Shown: positions 1 through 11,284, numbered from the stretch's first letter. The stretch: DNA of 62,000 bases from Zygnema cylindricum (GCA_037447655.1 JBBHKE010003156.1:1-62000), one strand, 5' to 3'. The notes: a model not told the origin generated them from the letters alone. Numbers and translations: made by a program.

Positions 1-272
1 AATAAGTCGTTATTTTCATAAACAACATATTCATCGCACTGAGTAATGGTTGCTCTTGCAACGACGATAATTTGTCGTCGCAGGATAATAATTTAGCGGC
101 GAAAAAACTTGATTATCATATATATCTGACGAAGCAGAGGCTGTGTCGTCGTTAAATGGAATTCAACAACGAAACAACTTCATCATCATATCTGAGAAAA
201 TAAAGTATGTTTTATCGCTAGAAAGAAATTAAGTGACAAAACAATGTTCTCACCATCTCCGACAAAGCAGAG

Positions 273-1860
273 TGTAAAAGGGACAAAAATAAGCACCACA
301 ATACACCACAATACACAGCGGAAAGCTCAAATGATCTTCCCATAGCAATAGCAAGAGCACACAACAATGACATAGAAGGTTGCGCTTTATTACTCGGGAG
401 GAGATTACAAGATTCAGCGCTCGCTGCGAAGGTCTACTCAAAGAGTGTCATGCTGACTAGGCCTACTTCACTATTTAAACTAACTAGCTGGTAGTCAACC
501 TAGTACTGTACAACTGTACACTGAAACTCTGAGACCTCCATAAGTCCTCAGAGTGGACAGCTTCTAAGAAGCCTCTAGGATAACCCTGGCCCCTTTGTGT
601 TTCAGCAAGAACAACTACCGCCTTGGCAGACAAAAACTCTGACCAACTTAACCCCCGTGAAGGCAAGACTCCCGTGAGTCGATAGCAAAAAGAATCTCTG
701 AATTTGCTCCCCTGAGCAGTAAGTTATAGAGGGTCAAAGTTGACTTTTTGTACAGAAGCTCTCTGGGAGAGAGGGTCTAATCTCGTAATTTTTCTAAGTC
801 CTATCTCTCTCACAAACTCTATCTACTGATGTACGGAGCCAATCAGATTACACTTCCGTACACAAAAGTACAGCTGCCGGTGTACTTTCTGTACGAACAC
901 TGTACGACATGGCCTAAATGTCGACTCGTGGTCTATCCGGATTCGCTCCTTTAATCCTCGGAGATGGTGCGATCCAATGTTATTCCGCCACGTGTCATTC
1001 AATGTGGCGATGACCAAAAACCGTCGAAATCCTCTTCCGCGATCTCAGCGTTTAATTCCGGCGGTCCGATTAAATTCACATTTAATCGTAGCCGTAATAA
1101 ATATATACGCGGTATTCGTTTCGCTAAACAAATAAATGCGCGGTATTCGTTTCTTATCCGTACTGTAATCCGTACTTTTACATAAATGGATCTATGTCTC
1201 TCGTAAACAGTTTCAGCTAAATAAATAATCTTACGTGTTAATGTTTAATTAAATATCAAACTACAAAGTACGTAACACTAGGTCTAGACTTAACGGATAA
1301 GGCTACCGGCTACCGGCAGCTTACCGTCCGGCAGGAACCAAGATCAAATCCTGGAGGCATCACATATTCTTTTAGTAAATAAACCCGTAATAGTAAATAA
1401 ACTAATATTTATATCCCGTAAACCTCTGGATAGCCTAGGTAGGCATGGCTCTAGCTTCCTCTCTAATTTCTCAGTGACTGCGACAAGTTTGAGAGTTGGA
1501 GAGAGAAGTTAGAGGTAGAATACCTCGGCTTCATTTCATATTTCTATTTAGACCTAGAAAATACTTTAAAATAACCATTAATTTTTACATACACGTGGAC
1601 CTTGACGGTTAACCGACACAAATCTCAAAATATCCTTATAGAATAATACTATTCTATCTACATTCCGCGGCGTTACTAAACTGCTAAGCTGTGTTGCTCT
1701 GCTGCGCTGCTATGCTCATATGCTACTAAGTAGCTACGCTGCTTAGTTGTTACACTGCTATGTTGCTCTAGTTTGGAATCGCAGCTGCGCTGCTCTGACA
1801 CCGCAACTATAGCAGCCTAGTTGCTAGCTACTAGGGAACCAACAATGTAACCCTGTTACA
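273..1860 (-). repeat. gypsy 3' LTR, interrupted
   Basis: On the plus strand it starts TGTAAAAGGGAC and ends CCTGTTACA, matching the LTR at 19712-20227. Without the 1,073-bp insertion (solo LTR plus one target-site copy) it is 515 bp, against 516 bp for the partner. Positions 1680-1800 hold a degenerate GCTGC-rich stretch that is also present in the other LTR (20041-20160). The sequence divergence between the two LTRs points to an old insertion. Confidence 0.85.
522..1589 (-). repeat. copia solo LTR with TACAC target duplication
   Basis: This 1,068-bp unit begins TGAAACTCTG and ends TTTTTACA, so it has TG...CA ends. It is flanked by TACAC at 517-521 and 1590-1594. Removing it restores the gypsy LTR sequence CTGTACACGTGGAC seen at 19976-19992. 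It carries the features shared by the copia LTRs here: clustered GTAC motifs, an inverted CCAAT box near 838, and a CCACGTGT box near 988. No internal region remains, so it is a solo LTR produced by LTR-LTR recombination. Minus orientation is inferred from the order of these shared motifs. Confidence 0.85.
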
Positions 1861-3312
1861 GTGCCTCCTACTAGGGCTTCAGCGTCTCGTTGAACCCTAC
1901 TGGCTCAGGGAAACTGCAATTGCAAGAGTATGCCGTACGTCTCTTCACGGTACTCCTCGAACTCCTATCGCAGGGTGTCGAGTTGGTTTTGGGGCTGCTC
2001 ATAACGGGTCTCCAGCAACGCAATATGATCGTCTGCCGCTACCAAACGTCTCCGAGTGATTCGCTCCTGAACTTGGACCTCCCCTTCATCCGGTACAGCC
2101 TCTGGTCCCTTGAGTTGCGGCAGAATGGCCGCCGGTGCAGGCTCATCGGGTGCCGGAATTAGGGGCGCTTCGGGTTCTGCGAGTTGTTGTGCCTCTTCCG
2201 CCTCTCCTTTAGCCGGTTCCCACCGAGGTACCTTCCTTAGCTTGAAGGACGCATGTTTCCTCGCAGCTCGGGCCCGCTACACAGCGTTCTTCCAGGCCAA
2301 CTTGAGTGCGCGTACCTCAGGTGTAACCTTTGCCCGATACATGTTTCAATGAGGCGGACATCCCACGGGTGATAATGACGAAGTAACCCGGGAACATCCA
2401 CCCTGTACCGGTAGTTATTTTCAACCACTTCCACAAACGGCAGGGCATGGGGGTTTAGCTGCACATAACCCTTGTGATTGTTCCCGAGGTCCTTTGTCCT
2501 CATAAAATTCCAGGCCGGGTATGACGGTACGTTGGCGAGGATAAGGATAGGATCCTCGGGATTTCCGGTACGCCACTCCTCAGGCCACTTCACGGGATCC
2601 TAATAAAAGCGCTTCGCGAATCTGAAGGTGAGATTTGGATGCCGTGTGTCGATAGGGAGTGGAAGGAAGTAATCAGGGATTTCTTCTCCCTTTTCACTCT
2701 CTTCGCCTGTGTCCCCTTGATCGCCTCGAAGGAGGAACACATCTTTAGCGCTGAGGTACTGTGCTTCCGCCTTCTTTTCCGCGCTTTCAGACCACTGCCC
2801 GTCCGCGGTACCCTCCTTGTTGGGGTCCCTCATCACCTCCAGATCCAAGGCGCGCTCCTAAATAGGCGGAGGTGTTGGTTCCCGTTCTGGTTCCTCCGCG
2901 TCTGAGATCTCATGGTCTTCCTCATCCTCTTGATCTCCCTCTTAGAGTGGGTGGTATTCAGGGCCTTATGAATTTTCGGATCCCTCCCCTCCACTGGTCT
3001 ATGCCGGCCCTGCCTCGCTACTAGTTGTTTCTTCCGGTTCCGGCTCCGCTTCTACCTCCCTCCTCCGATCTGCCTCTACCATGGCCTCAGCCGCCACAAA
3101 CAGTCTATCGGAACGGGGCACATCTCCTTGCCCCACACGTACCAGTCTCCTCCTCTTTGGTGGTGGGGAGGATGACGACGCCATGGATGCTGTCGTGTAG
3201 GACAATTCAGGTAATTCTAGAAGCGAAGGTAAGCTTGCTATGCGGAGTGAAACACTCTCTCAACTGCCAAGACTAGGCTGGTTGCGAGGGCGGATGCCTG
3301 CTTTATCAAAGA
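1861..3312 (-). pseudogene. gypsy extra ORF downstream of pol, 3' portion
   Basis: This lies directly upstream of the gypsy 3' LTR on the minus strand, where chromoviruses normally have little coding sequence. Open pieces are 2999-3205 (a basic PPPKRRRLVRVGQGD stretch resembling a nuclear localisation signal, then Glu-rich), 2600-2848 (acidic, ending RHPNLTFRFAKRFY) and 2237-2593 (starts MKWPEEWRTGNPEDP). Frameshifts separate them. I do not recognise the family; a third ORF of the gypsy element or captured host sequence are both possible. Its 5' part (about 2600-3312) is duplicated at 3962-4680 and partly at 22229-22480. Confidence 0.5.
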
Positions 3313-3316
3313 GGTT

Positions 3317-3961
3317 TTATGTCCGGATTCGCTCCCTTAATCCTCAGAGATGCCGCGATCCAATGTCATTCCGCCACGTGTCATCCGATGTGGCGATGAC
3401 CAAAAATCACAGAAATCCTCTTCCGCGATCTCGGCGTTAATTCCGGCCGTCCGATTATATTCACATTTAATTGTAGCCGTAATAAATACATGCGCGGTAT
3501 TCGTTTCATTAAAGAAATAAATGCGCGGTTTTGGTTTCTTATCCGTACCGTAATCCGTACTTTTACATTACTGGATCTATGTCTCCCGTAAACAGTTACA
3601 GTTAAATGAATTATCCCACCTGGTAATGTTTAATTTAATATCAAACCATATAGTACGTAACAATAGTTAAAGACTTAACGGCTAAGGCTACTGACTACCG
3701 GCTGTCTCTTGTCCGGTAAGTATCAGGATCAAATCCTGTGGCCGGCTCATACCTTTTAGTAAATAAACCCCTAACTAATATATATTTCCCGTAAACCTCT
3801 GGATAGCCTAGGTAGCCATGGCTTAGCTCCCTCTCCAATTTTTCAGTGATTGCGACAAGTTTGAGAGTTGGAGAGAGAAGTTAGAGGTAGACTGCCTCGG
3901 CTTCTTTCTATATTTATATTTAGACGTAGAAAATACTTTAAATGGACCATTAATTACTACA
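3317..3961 (-). repeat. copia LTR fragment inside the duplicated gypsy ORF
   Basis: The sequence matches the right-hand 660 bp or so of the solo LTR at 522-1589, from TCCGGATTCGCTCCCTTAATCC to the terminal ATTACTACA. The left end is truncated at a junction with gypsy ORF sequence. The right end is the normal CA terminus abutting AAAAGCTCTTCGCGAAG. The same LTR-to-ORF junction recurs at 22228. Confidence 0.75.
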
Positions 3962-4766
3962 AAAAGCTCTTCGCGAAGCTGAAGGTGAGATCCGGATGCC
4001 GTGTGTCGACAAGGAGTGGAAAGAGGTAATCGGGACTTTCTTCTCCCTTTTCACTCTCTTCGCCTGTCCCCTTGATCTCCTCCAAGGAGGAATAGATCGT
4101 CACCGTTGGGGAACTGTGCTTCCGCCTTCTTTTCTACGCTTTTAGACGACTGCTCGTTTGTTGTACTCTCCTTGTTGGGGTCCCTCATCACCTCCAGATC
4201 TAAGGCGCGCTCCTCAATAGGCGGAGGTGTTGGTTCCCGTTCCCGCTCCTCCGCTTCCGAGAGCTCATGGTCTTCCTCATCCTCTTGATCTCCCTTTAGG
4301 AGTGGGTGGTATTCAGGGTCTTGTGAATTTTTGACCCCTCCCCTCCACTAGTCTCCGCCGGCCCTGCCTCGCTACTAGCTGTTTCTTCCGTTTCCAGCTC
4401 CGCTTCTACCTCAGTCCTCCGGTCTGCCTCTACCATGGCCTCCGCCGCCACTAACAGTCTATCGGGACGGGGCACATCTCCTTGCCCCACACGTACCAGT
4501 TTCCTCCTCTTTGGTGGTGGGGAGAATGACGACGCCATGGATGCTGTCGTGTAGGACAATTCAGGTAATATAAGAAGCAAAGGTAAACTGACTGTACGGA
4601 GTGAAGCACTCTCTAAACTACCTAGACTAGGCTGGTCGCGAGGGCCGATGGCAGCTTTATCAAAGAGGGTTGAGGGTTTCATGTTTGGACTTTGCGAAGC
4701 GTCGCAGTGTGCGAGGGTATCGCAGCGTCCAACATTTATAAAATTGCGCTGCTGCGTCGAAACCAA
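3962..4766 (-). pseudogene. gypsy extra ORF, 5' portion (second copy)
   Basis: The longest open piece is 4296-4766 (156 codons, minus). It includes MASSFSPPPKRRKLVRVG and Glu-rich sequence closely matching 2999-3205. It follows the end of pol by only a few bases, so it could be a separately translated product or a former pol extension. Toward 3962 the reading continues, out of frame in places, as the copy of 2600-2848 and is cut by the LTR fragment. No recognised domain; the function is unknown. Confidence 0.5.
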
Positions 4767-4776
4767 GGGTTATTTA

Positions 4777-7700
4777 TCACCAATGTGGTGAAACACAATT
4801 GCGCCGTTGCGCTTTCTTGTCAGCGCAGCGGTGGCGCTGCGTTCCTCTAACGGCACCGTAACCATGCTGCGCTGCGGTGGCTGCGCCTCTATAGCGCTGC
4901 GGTGCTGCGTTTCTTCGCCGCGTCCCTAATATAATTGCGATGGTTGCGACACTGCGATTCGCTTCTTTACCGCGGCCGCTGCGATTGCCCCTCCGGTGAC
5001 GCTGAGTGTCCACACTCGTCTGAAACTGGCGCAGGAACTCAAGGGAATGCAGACCCCCCTCTTCCACCCAAGAGTCGTCCTCAGCTCCGTATCCCTTCCA
5101 ACGCACCAAATACTAGCTGGAGTTGGAATTCCGAGAGCGGCGCGACTGAAGGATCTCTTCCACCTCATACTCGTCTGAGGTACCCCGAACGGGTCGTAAA
5201 GGAGTATTCCGCTGTCGATTAAAACATCGAATCAGGGTCGCGAAATGGTTTAAGAACGGAAACATGGAAGACATTGTGGATATGAAACTTTTTCGGAATA
5301 TCCAACTTATAAGCCACCTCACCCACACGTGACACAACTGTGAATGGGCGCGTGAATTTCGGTGCCAATTTCTTAGAGAGGGCACCCGGTAAGGAGAGGT
5401 TTGCCATATTAAGGCGAACCTTATCACCCACGCTGAAAACGGTTTCTTTTTGGTGAGCGTCGGCATGCGACTTTTGACGATCCTTTGCCAGCTGGAGCGC
5501 CTTCGCCGCCTTTTCGAGAATCCCTTGCAACGTTTTGGCAAAATCTAGAGCTGCCAGCGTAGGGCCGTCCGCTACCAATAAGTATTGTGGAACAGTGGGT
5601 TGTCGTCCATTGAGGGAAAATGGCGTAGCATTCATGGACGAGTGCATCCCACTGTTGTACGCCACCTCAATGGCTGTTAGATGGTTCACCGAATCCGTTT
5701 GGAGCACCGAGACATAAGCCCGCAACGCCTCCTCCAAAGTCTGATTCACCCTTTCAGTCTGACCATTAGTTTGAGGGTTGTAAGCTGTGGACATGGCCAA
5801 CTACGTGCCACATAGCTCAATAATGTTTTCCCAAAAGTGGCTCACGAATTTTTTATCACGGTCGCTGACGATCCTGTTCGCAAGTTCGTGATGGCGGAAT
5901 ATCTTCGAAAGAATAAGTTTGCGACATCCCGCGCAGTGGCTGTGGTTAACATGGGTAGGAAATGGGCCATTTTCGTCAAATAATCCAGGACGACGAAGAT
6001 TGAGTCATAGCCCTCCTTAGACAGCGAAGAGCTACGATGAAATCCATTGAGATCGCCTCCCAAGGAACAGATGGTATGGGAAGGGGTTGTAACAGACCTT
6101 GTTGTCCCGATTCCGATTTGTTCCTATTACACGAGTCACACGTCCACACATACTCCGCAATGTCGCGAGTTATGTTCGGCTAGTAATACGCCTCAGCGAC
6201 ACGTGCGGTTGTTTTATTCCGCCCAAAATGTCCATTGAGCGGCTCGTCATGACTCATTTTAAGTATCACATGACGTAACTCTGGATTTGTTGGAACATAA
6301 AGTCGTGTTGTGTGACTCAGTCTGTACCGCCACATACCATTGGCGGTTCGGATTAATACCTTCTGTTGAATGAGTTCCTTCATTGTCTCGTCTTCGTCGT
6401 AAGCGGCGTTGATCCTACTTTAGCCACTGCTCGTCCACTTGCATCGTACTAGTGACTGCGCTGAGTTTCGCATCTTGCACTGCGTCCGACGCTGCGGTGT
6501 TCATTTTCACAGAGTTTACATCTACATCATGCCATGCTTGTGATCGTTGCTCTGCCAATGGAGCACCGACTCCGGGTCTTCTCGACAGCGAATCCGTCGA
6601 GTTCGTCTTGCCGGACTTATACTCAATGACAAGATCTGGCCTGAAGGTCTGAAGAAACGTCATCCATCGGACTTGTTTCTTAGACAACTTTGGCTGTGTT
6701 TGCAGGTACTGTACGGCGTAGTGATCGGTGATAACTGTGATCCGCTTCCCCTGAACGTAGCATTTCCAAAACTCCAACGTATCGATGATCGCAATTGTCT
6801 CTTTTTCATGGGTGGCCCAGTTAAGCTTCGCTGCCTTTAATTTTCGACTATCGTAGGCAATAGGTTGTAGGCCTTTTCCTTGATCCTGCATAAGGATCGC
6901 TCCAATAGCCGTATCGCTGGCGTCTATAATTATCGTCCAAGGTAAGTCCGGGTAGAAAACAGCTAACACAGGGGCGGTAACCAACCGCTCCTTTAGCGTG
7001 TTAAAAGTTGCCCTTTGCGCCGATTTCCACTCGTAGGGCACGTCATTCTTGAGTAATTTCGTGAGTGGTGCAGCGATTTTTGCAAAACCTTCGACAAAAC
7101 GTCGATAGTAGAAGCATATTCCCAGAAAGCTCCGTAATTCCGTAATATTTGCTGGCTGCGGCCACTTGTTCACTGCCCTCGTCTTGTTTGGATCCACTGC
7201 TATTCCGTCCCGGCTCACCACATGGCCCAGAAAATCAATTTTCTCCTTCAAGAAATCACATTTACTCCTCTTGGCATACAACTTATTTTCCCGAAGGACT
7301 TGTAGGACCGTCCGTACGTGCTTCATGTGATCCTCCAGCGTTCGGCAGTACACCAAGATGTCGTCTAGAAAGACGGTTACAAACGCATCCAGATATTGCC
7401 AAAAGATGGAGTTCATCAGATGCATAAAAGTCGTCGGCGCATTGGTCAACCCGAACGGTATTACGTGAAATTAGAAATGGCCATATCGAGTTCTAAACGC
7501 CGTCTTTTCCACATCCTCCTCGACAATTCTAATCTGGTGATAACCGCTCCGCAAATCTATCTTCGATAAATATTTAGCACCTCGAAGTCGATCCAACAAT
7601 TCGTCTATTCTCGGTAGAGGGAACACATTCTTCACTGTTAACTTGTTTAGCACTTTGAATTCCACACACATACGAAAACCTCCATCTTTTTTATTTACGA

Positions 7701-8411
7701 AGAGAACGTGGGTTCCATAAGGTGACTTGCTCGGTTCTATTGCTCCGGCTTCGACCAACTCCGCGAGTTGCTTTTTGAGTTCGTCGAATTCGGTGTAACT
7801 CATCTTGTACATCCGATTAGCCGGGGGTACCGCTCCGAGAACAAGCTCTATCTTGTGGTCTACTTCGCGCTTCGGAGGTAAGCCCTCGGGGAGCTTCGGG
7901 GGAAAAACATCTACGTACTCCTCGAGAAGTTTTGCCACGACTTTCGGGGCCTCTTCGGAAGTCTTTCCGATGTCGTCACTTTCTTTTGAGTCGAAGTCGA
8001 GGTCTTTCTACTTCCATTCCTCCGGAATCTCCTCCTTCGCCTCCTCAATGGGTTGGACGACTGCCATACCAATAGTTTCCCCTTTTTAGATGCTCTCTTA
8101 AGCTGTAAGGTCGAAAGTAGGCGTCCCTCTTTCGCTCCTTTACCAGTCGCTCCCGCTTTTACCTCAAACTCTTCTTCACCTTTCTTCACTCTTATGGCGT
8201 CACTTCTCTAATCGATCGTCAGATTCCATTTTTGTAGCACGGCTTCCCCAAGATTACCTCATGGTCCCCAAGAGGTAATACATGAAGAGTGTCGTACCAT
8301 CGGAATTTCCCGATTCCGACGCGTAACCTCGGAGTGCGATGGGTAATAGATAAGGAACTTTCGTCGGCCAATTGTACCGACTGATGATCCTTAAGCACCA
8401 CGAGAGGAAGT
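4777..8411 (-). pseudogene. pol: gypsy pol: protease C-terminus, RT, RNase H, integrase, chromodomain
   Basis: Minus-strand pieces in order: 8219-8411, protease tail ending HEVILGKPCYKNGI; 7471-7938, reverse transcriptase fingers and palm with [16 protein letters not shown]; 6415-7449, the catalytic FLDDILVY followed by RNase H ([29 protein letters not shown]); 6180-6383, integrase zinc-binding region with TCDSCNRNK just beyond; 5842-6063 and 5219-5800, integrase core and C-terminus (AYNPQTNGQTERVNQTLEEA); then the chromodomain. In-frame stops (for example between GHF and FHVIPFGL near 7470) and several frameshifts inactivate it. The protease N-terminal half lies at 18600-18730 beyond the copia insertion. 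Confidence 0.9.
4960..5213 (-). pseudogene. chromodomain at the gypsy integrase C-terminus
   Basis: On the minus strand the integrase tail runs into EYEVEEILQSRRSRNSN, then after a one-base frame change VRWKGYGAEDDSWVEE. This is the chromodomain pattern: an aromatic/valine strand, then W-K-G-Y with D-S-W. Chromodomains of chromoviruses bind modified histone H3 and direct integration to heterochromatin. The frame change between the two halves means this copy is broken. Confidence 0.8.
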
Positions 8412-8985
8412 TGTTGAAATTTATAGATTTCTAGAGTATTTTCTAGGTTTAAATATGGTTTTATAAAAGGAAAAAGAAAAGGACGGACAGCCTGCCTCCA
8501 CCTCCGCTCTCTAGCCCCCATACTTGCTGTAGTCACTGAAGGAAAGAGAGAGAGGTTGATCCATGGCTGCCTTAGTTCAACAGACAGCTATTTTTAGTAG
8601 GTTACTAAAAATATACTTGACGGACCAGAGATTTGATCACGGTACCTGCGGTTCGTCAAATCGTCTGGTAGCGGTCAGCTTTATCCTAATAGACTAGGAC
8701 CAATGCTAAGTGCTATGGTATGTGATAGATATATATTTAGTTCGAAAGGATAAAGTTCATTTAACTAAAACTGTTTACGGCGTACATATATACAGTTTTA
8801 TAAAGTACGTCGTACGACGCTAATTCAAAACGGATACCACGCATTTTATTTCTACATCGGAACAAATATCGCGCAAGTATTTATTCCGGCCAAGATTACG
8901 TTTCGCATATAATCCAACGGCGCACATCATCGCCGAAATCCCGGAGTGGTCACTTTGGCATTTAGTGACGTGGCATCACCTGGCG

Positions 8986-9244
8986 CCACGTGGGGAGACA
9001 TCATTCGGTCGCGGGAATTCCGAGGAACGTACGGATGAGTGGAAAGTATACACGCGTCCACTTATGGCCTTGTCGTACAGAGGCCGTACAGAAGGTACAT
9101 CGGCAGTAGTACTTTCTAGTACTATACAGTTTTGTGATTGGTTCGTACAGGCAGTAGATAGGAGCTGTGAGAGGGAATTAGGAAAAACTAGGACTTAGGA
9201 AAATTTAGGTAGATAGTCCTCTCTCTCAGAGAGTTTGTATAAAT
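8986..9244 (+). promoter_or_regulatory. copia LTR promoter: G-box, GTAC cluster, CCAAT box, TATA box
   Basis: CCACGTGG lies at 8986-8993 and seven GTAC tetramers lie at 9029-9148. ATTGG (inverted CCAAT) is at 9137-9141 and TATAAAT at 9238-9244. The same order occurs in LTR2 and LTR3, and in the diverged LTRs at 25244-26648 and about 59916-60461. It also occurs in reverse in the minus-strand LTRs. G-boxes bind bZIP/bHLH factors and GTAC is the core site of plant SBP-box factors. Which factor acts here is inference. Confidence 0.65.
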
Positions 9245-9308
9245 TGGCATCTTTGCCACCCTATAACTTATCGCCTGGTTGGCCGTTTTCAGTGATTCTT
9301 TTTTCTAC

Positions 9309-9346
9309 GGACTCACGGGAGTCCAGGCTACACAGGGGTGCAGTCA
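9309..9346 (+). other. two tandem RNA hairpins in the LTR leader
   Basis: About 65 bases after the TATA box, GGACTC-ACGG-GAGTCC forms a six-pair stem, followed by CTACAC-AGGG-GTGCAG. In the diverged solo LTR near 26345 the second stem is a perfect CTACAC/GTGTAG, which suggests base-pair maintenance. The first hairpin is also present in the minus-strand LTRs (near 668-682, 21340-21355 and 23110-23125). The position in the transcribed leader suggests a role in packaging or translation; this is inference. Confidence 0.5.
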
Positions 9347-9458
9347 AATTGTCAGTTTTCCTTCTTGGGCAGCAGTGGTTGTGGCTTAAAGTGGGTTAGT
9401 TAAATACTATCTAGAGGCTTCCTGTATTCTGTGGTCCAATGGAGGACACAGAATTGCA

Positions 9459-11284
9459 ATTGTAGTGGATGTGCTCAAGGTAAAACACACAGATTACCCT
9501 TTGCTAAAACAACCACCTATAAGGGAGAAAAAATTCTAGATCTACTACACACAGATATTTGGGGACCGGGTAAAGTGCCCTCACCGGGGGGGAAGAGATT
9601 TTTGATGACTATCACTGATGATTGGTCTGATGACAGAAAAACAAGCTGCCCATAAGGTAACTAAGCTATCTCATTAGATGAGCCTCAGTCTTACTTAGAG
9701 GCAGTGAATAGTCTAGAGAAAGAAAGATGGATTAGAGCCATAAATGATGAGATGGATTCTATCATGGAAGCAAATACTTGGGAACTAGCGGATTGCCCTC
9801 CAGACCGAAAACTTATTGGATGTTAATGGGTATTTAAACTAAAACTGAACCCAGAAAATAACAATTGAGAGGTATAAGGCTCGATTGGGAGCGAAGGGGT
9901 TCACCCAAAAAGAGGGGATTGACTATGAGGTGACCTTTGCTCCAGTTGTTTGGTTCCCATCGGTAAGGATTCTCCTCAGTCTGGCCGCAGCGGAAGACAT
10001 GGAAATATACCAGATGGACATTAAGACTGCATTTTTTAATGGTGTGTTAGAGGAAGAAATTTTTATGAGGCAACCCGAGGGGTTTGTGGAAGAAGGAGAA
10101 GTGAGCAAAATCTGCAGGCTCATAAAGTCCTTATATGGACTGAAACAGGCTCCTCGACAGTCGAATAAGAAACTAGATGAGTTTCTCACCGATCTGGGAT
10201 ACATCCGGATCAGCTCTGACCATTCTATCTAAATGTTTGAAGATGAGAATGATGTCATTTTTATTGCAATATATGTGGATGATCTGCTTGTGTTAAGTAA
10301 GTCTTTGGAGAATATCAATAGGCTAAAGAAAGATCTTAGGGACAGATTTGATATGAAGGATTTAGGGGAGGCAAAATATATTTTGGGGATCCAAATGGAG
10401 AGAGATAGGGGGAAGAAGATTATCAGACTTACTCAGAAAGAAACAATAGGTAATATGCTTGAAAAATGCCATATGGAAAATGGTAACAGTTGTACCACTC
10501 CCATGGACTTGAAAAAAATAATTGATGGGAGTGTAGAAAGAGGAGTGATGATCTTAGATGATCAGATGAGTCCAGAGGAGAGAGAGTTTATGAAGTATAT
10601 CCCTTATAGACAGGTCGTAGGAAGTTTAATTTATTTTATGAACTGTACCAGGCCGGACATAGCGGCAACAGTTGGAGTACTCAGTAGGAGTCTTAATGAT
10701 CCTAGGTAGAGAGACTGGGAGGCAGCCAAGAGAGTCATGAGATATCTGGTTAGAACCAGAGAATTATAGTTGCATTTGGGAGGGGAGCACACTGATATCA
10801 CCACTTGGATTGATGCCAATTATGGGGATGCACCTATGAGAAGATGCACTTCTGGATATGTTTTGTATGTGGGGGAAGGAGCTTGTTGTTGGAGCAGTAA
10901 GCAACAAAAGGTAGTTGCTGTCTACTATGGAGGCTGAGTATATGGCGTCTTGTTCTGCAGTAAAAGAACTAATGTGGGTGAAGTCATTGTTGCAAGAACT
11001 GGGATTTATGAAGGAGGGAGTGCATGAAATCTTTTGCGATAACCAAGCTGCAATTGCAATTGCAGCCAATCCAAAACACCATTTCAAAGCAAAACATATG
11101 GACATAAGATTAAGCTTTGTAAGAGAAAAAGTTGAAAATAAAATTCTAAATCTTGTGTATAGACCTGATGAAGAAATGGTGGCTGACATGATGACCAAAC
11201 CTGTGCCCTCTCCTAAACTAAAATATTGTCGGGAAAAATGCGGGTTGAAAGAAAAATTAAAATTAGACTAGAAAATAAGGGGAG
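9459..11284 (+). pseudogene. pol: copia unit 1: deleted, chimeric pol
   Basis: Sequence after LTR1 starts directly in the GAG-pre-integrase motif (NCSGCAQGKTHRLPF), so the primer site, gag and protease are missing. After the start of the integrase core (TDIWGPGKVPSPGGKRFLMT) a second deletion joins DDWS to a region normally about 900 bp downstream. The rest follows the RVT_2 and RNase H coding of unit 2, with TVKDL-type differences, stops at about 9820 and 10230, and a frameshift near 9860. The 5' part is closest to unit 3 and the 3' part to unit 2, so it is a recombinant. The polypurine tract is 11272-11284. Confidence 0.85.

Larger units (their letters stand above)
8412..9458 (+). repeat. 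copia LTR1
   Basis: 1,047 bp, TGTTGAAATT to GAATTGCA. It is the left boundary of the array, preceded by the target copy GAAGT. It differs from LTR2 at roughly ten positions by eye. The last 20 bases include an ATG that serves as the gag start in the full-length unit. Confidence 0.9.

Noticed and set aside
1-272. Possible continuation of the copia gag expected on the left of the gypsy element
   Set aside because: Sequence here does not resemble gag, protease or any LTR in the window, and no target duplication pairs it with 20228.
4106-4288. Ser-rich 60-codon plus-strand frame
   Set aside because: Shadow of the Glu/Lys-rich minus-strand gypsy ORF.
8219-8536. Fusion frame starting MTTASMGARERR
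   Set aside because: Its first part is copia LTR read backwards. Only the part from 8411 downward is gypsy protease.
8965-9198. 77-codon frame (starts MTWHHLAPRGETSFG) present at 8965, 11838 and 17225
   Set aside because: It lies wholly in the LTR promoter region. The three copies agree only because the LTRs are nearly identical, and it is absent from the diverged LTRs.
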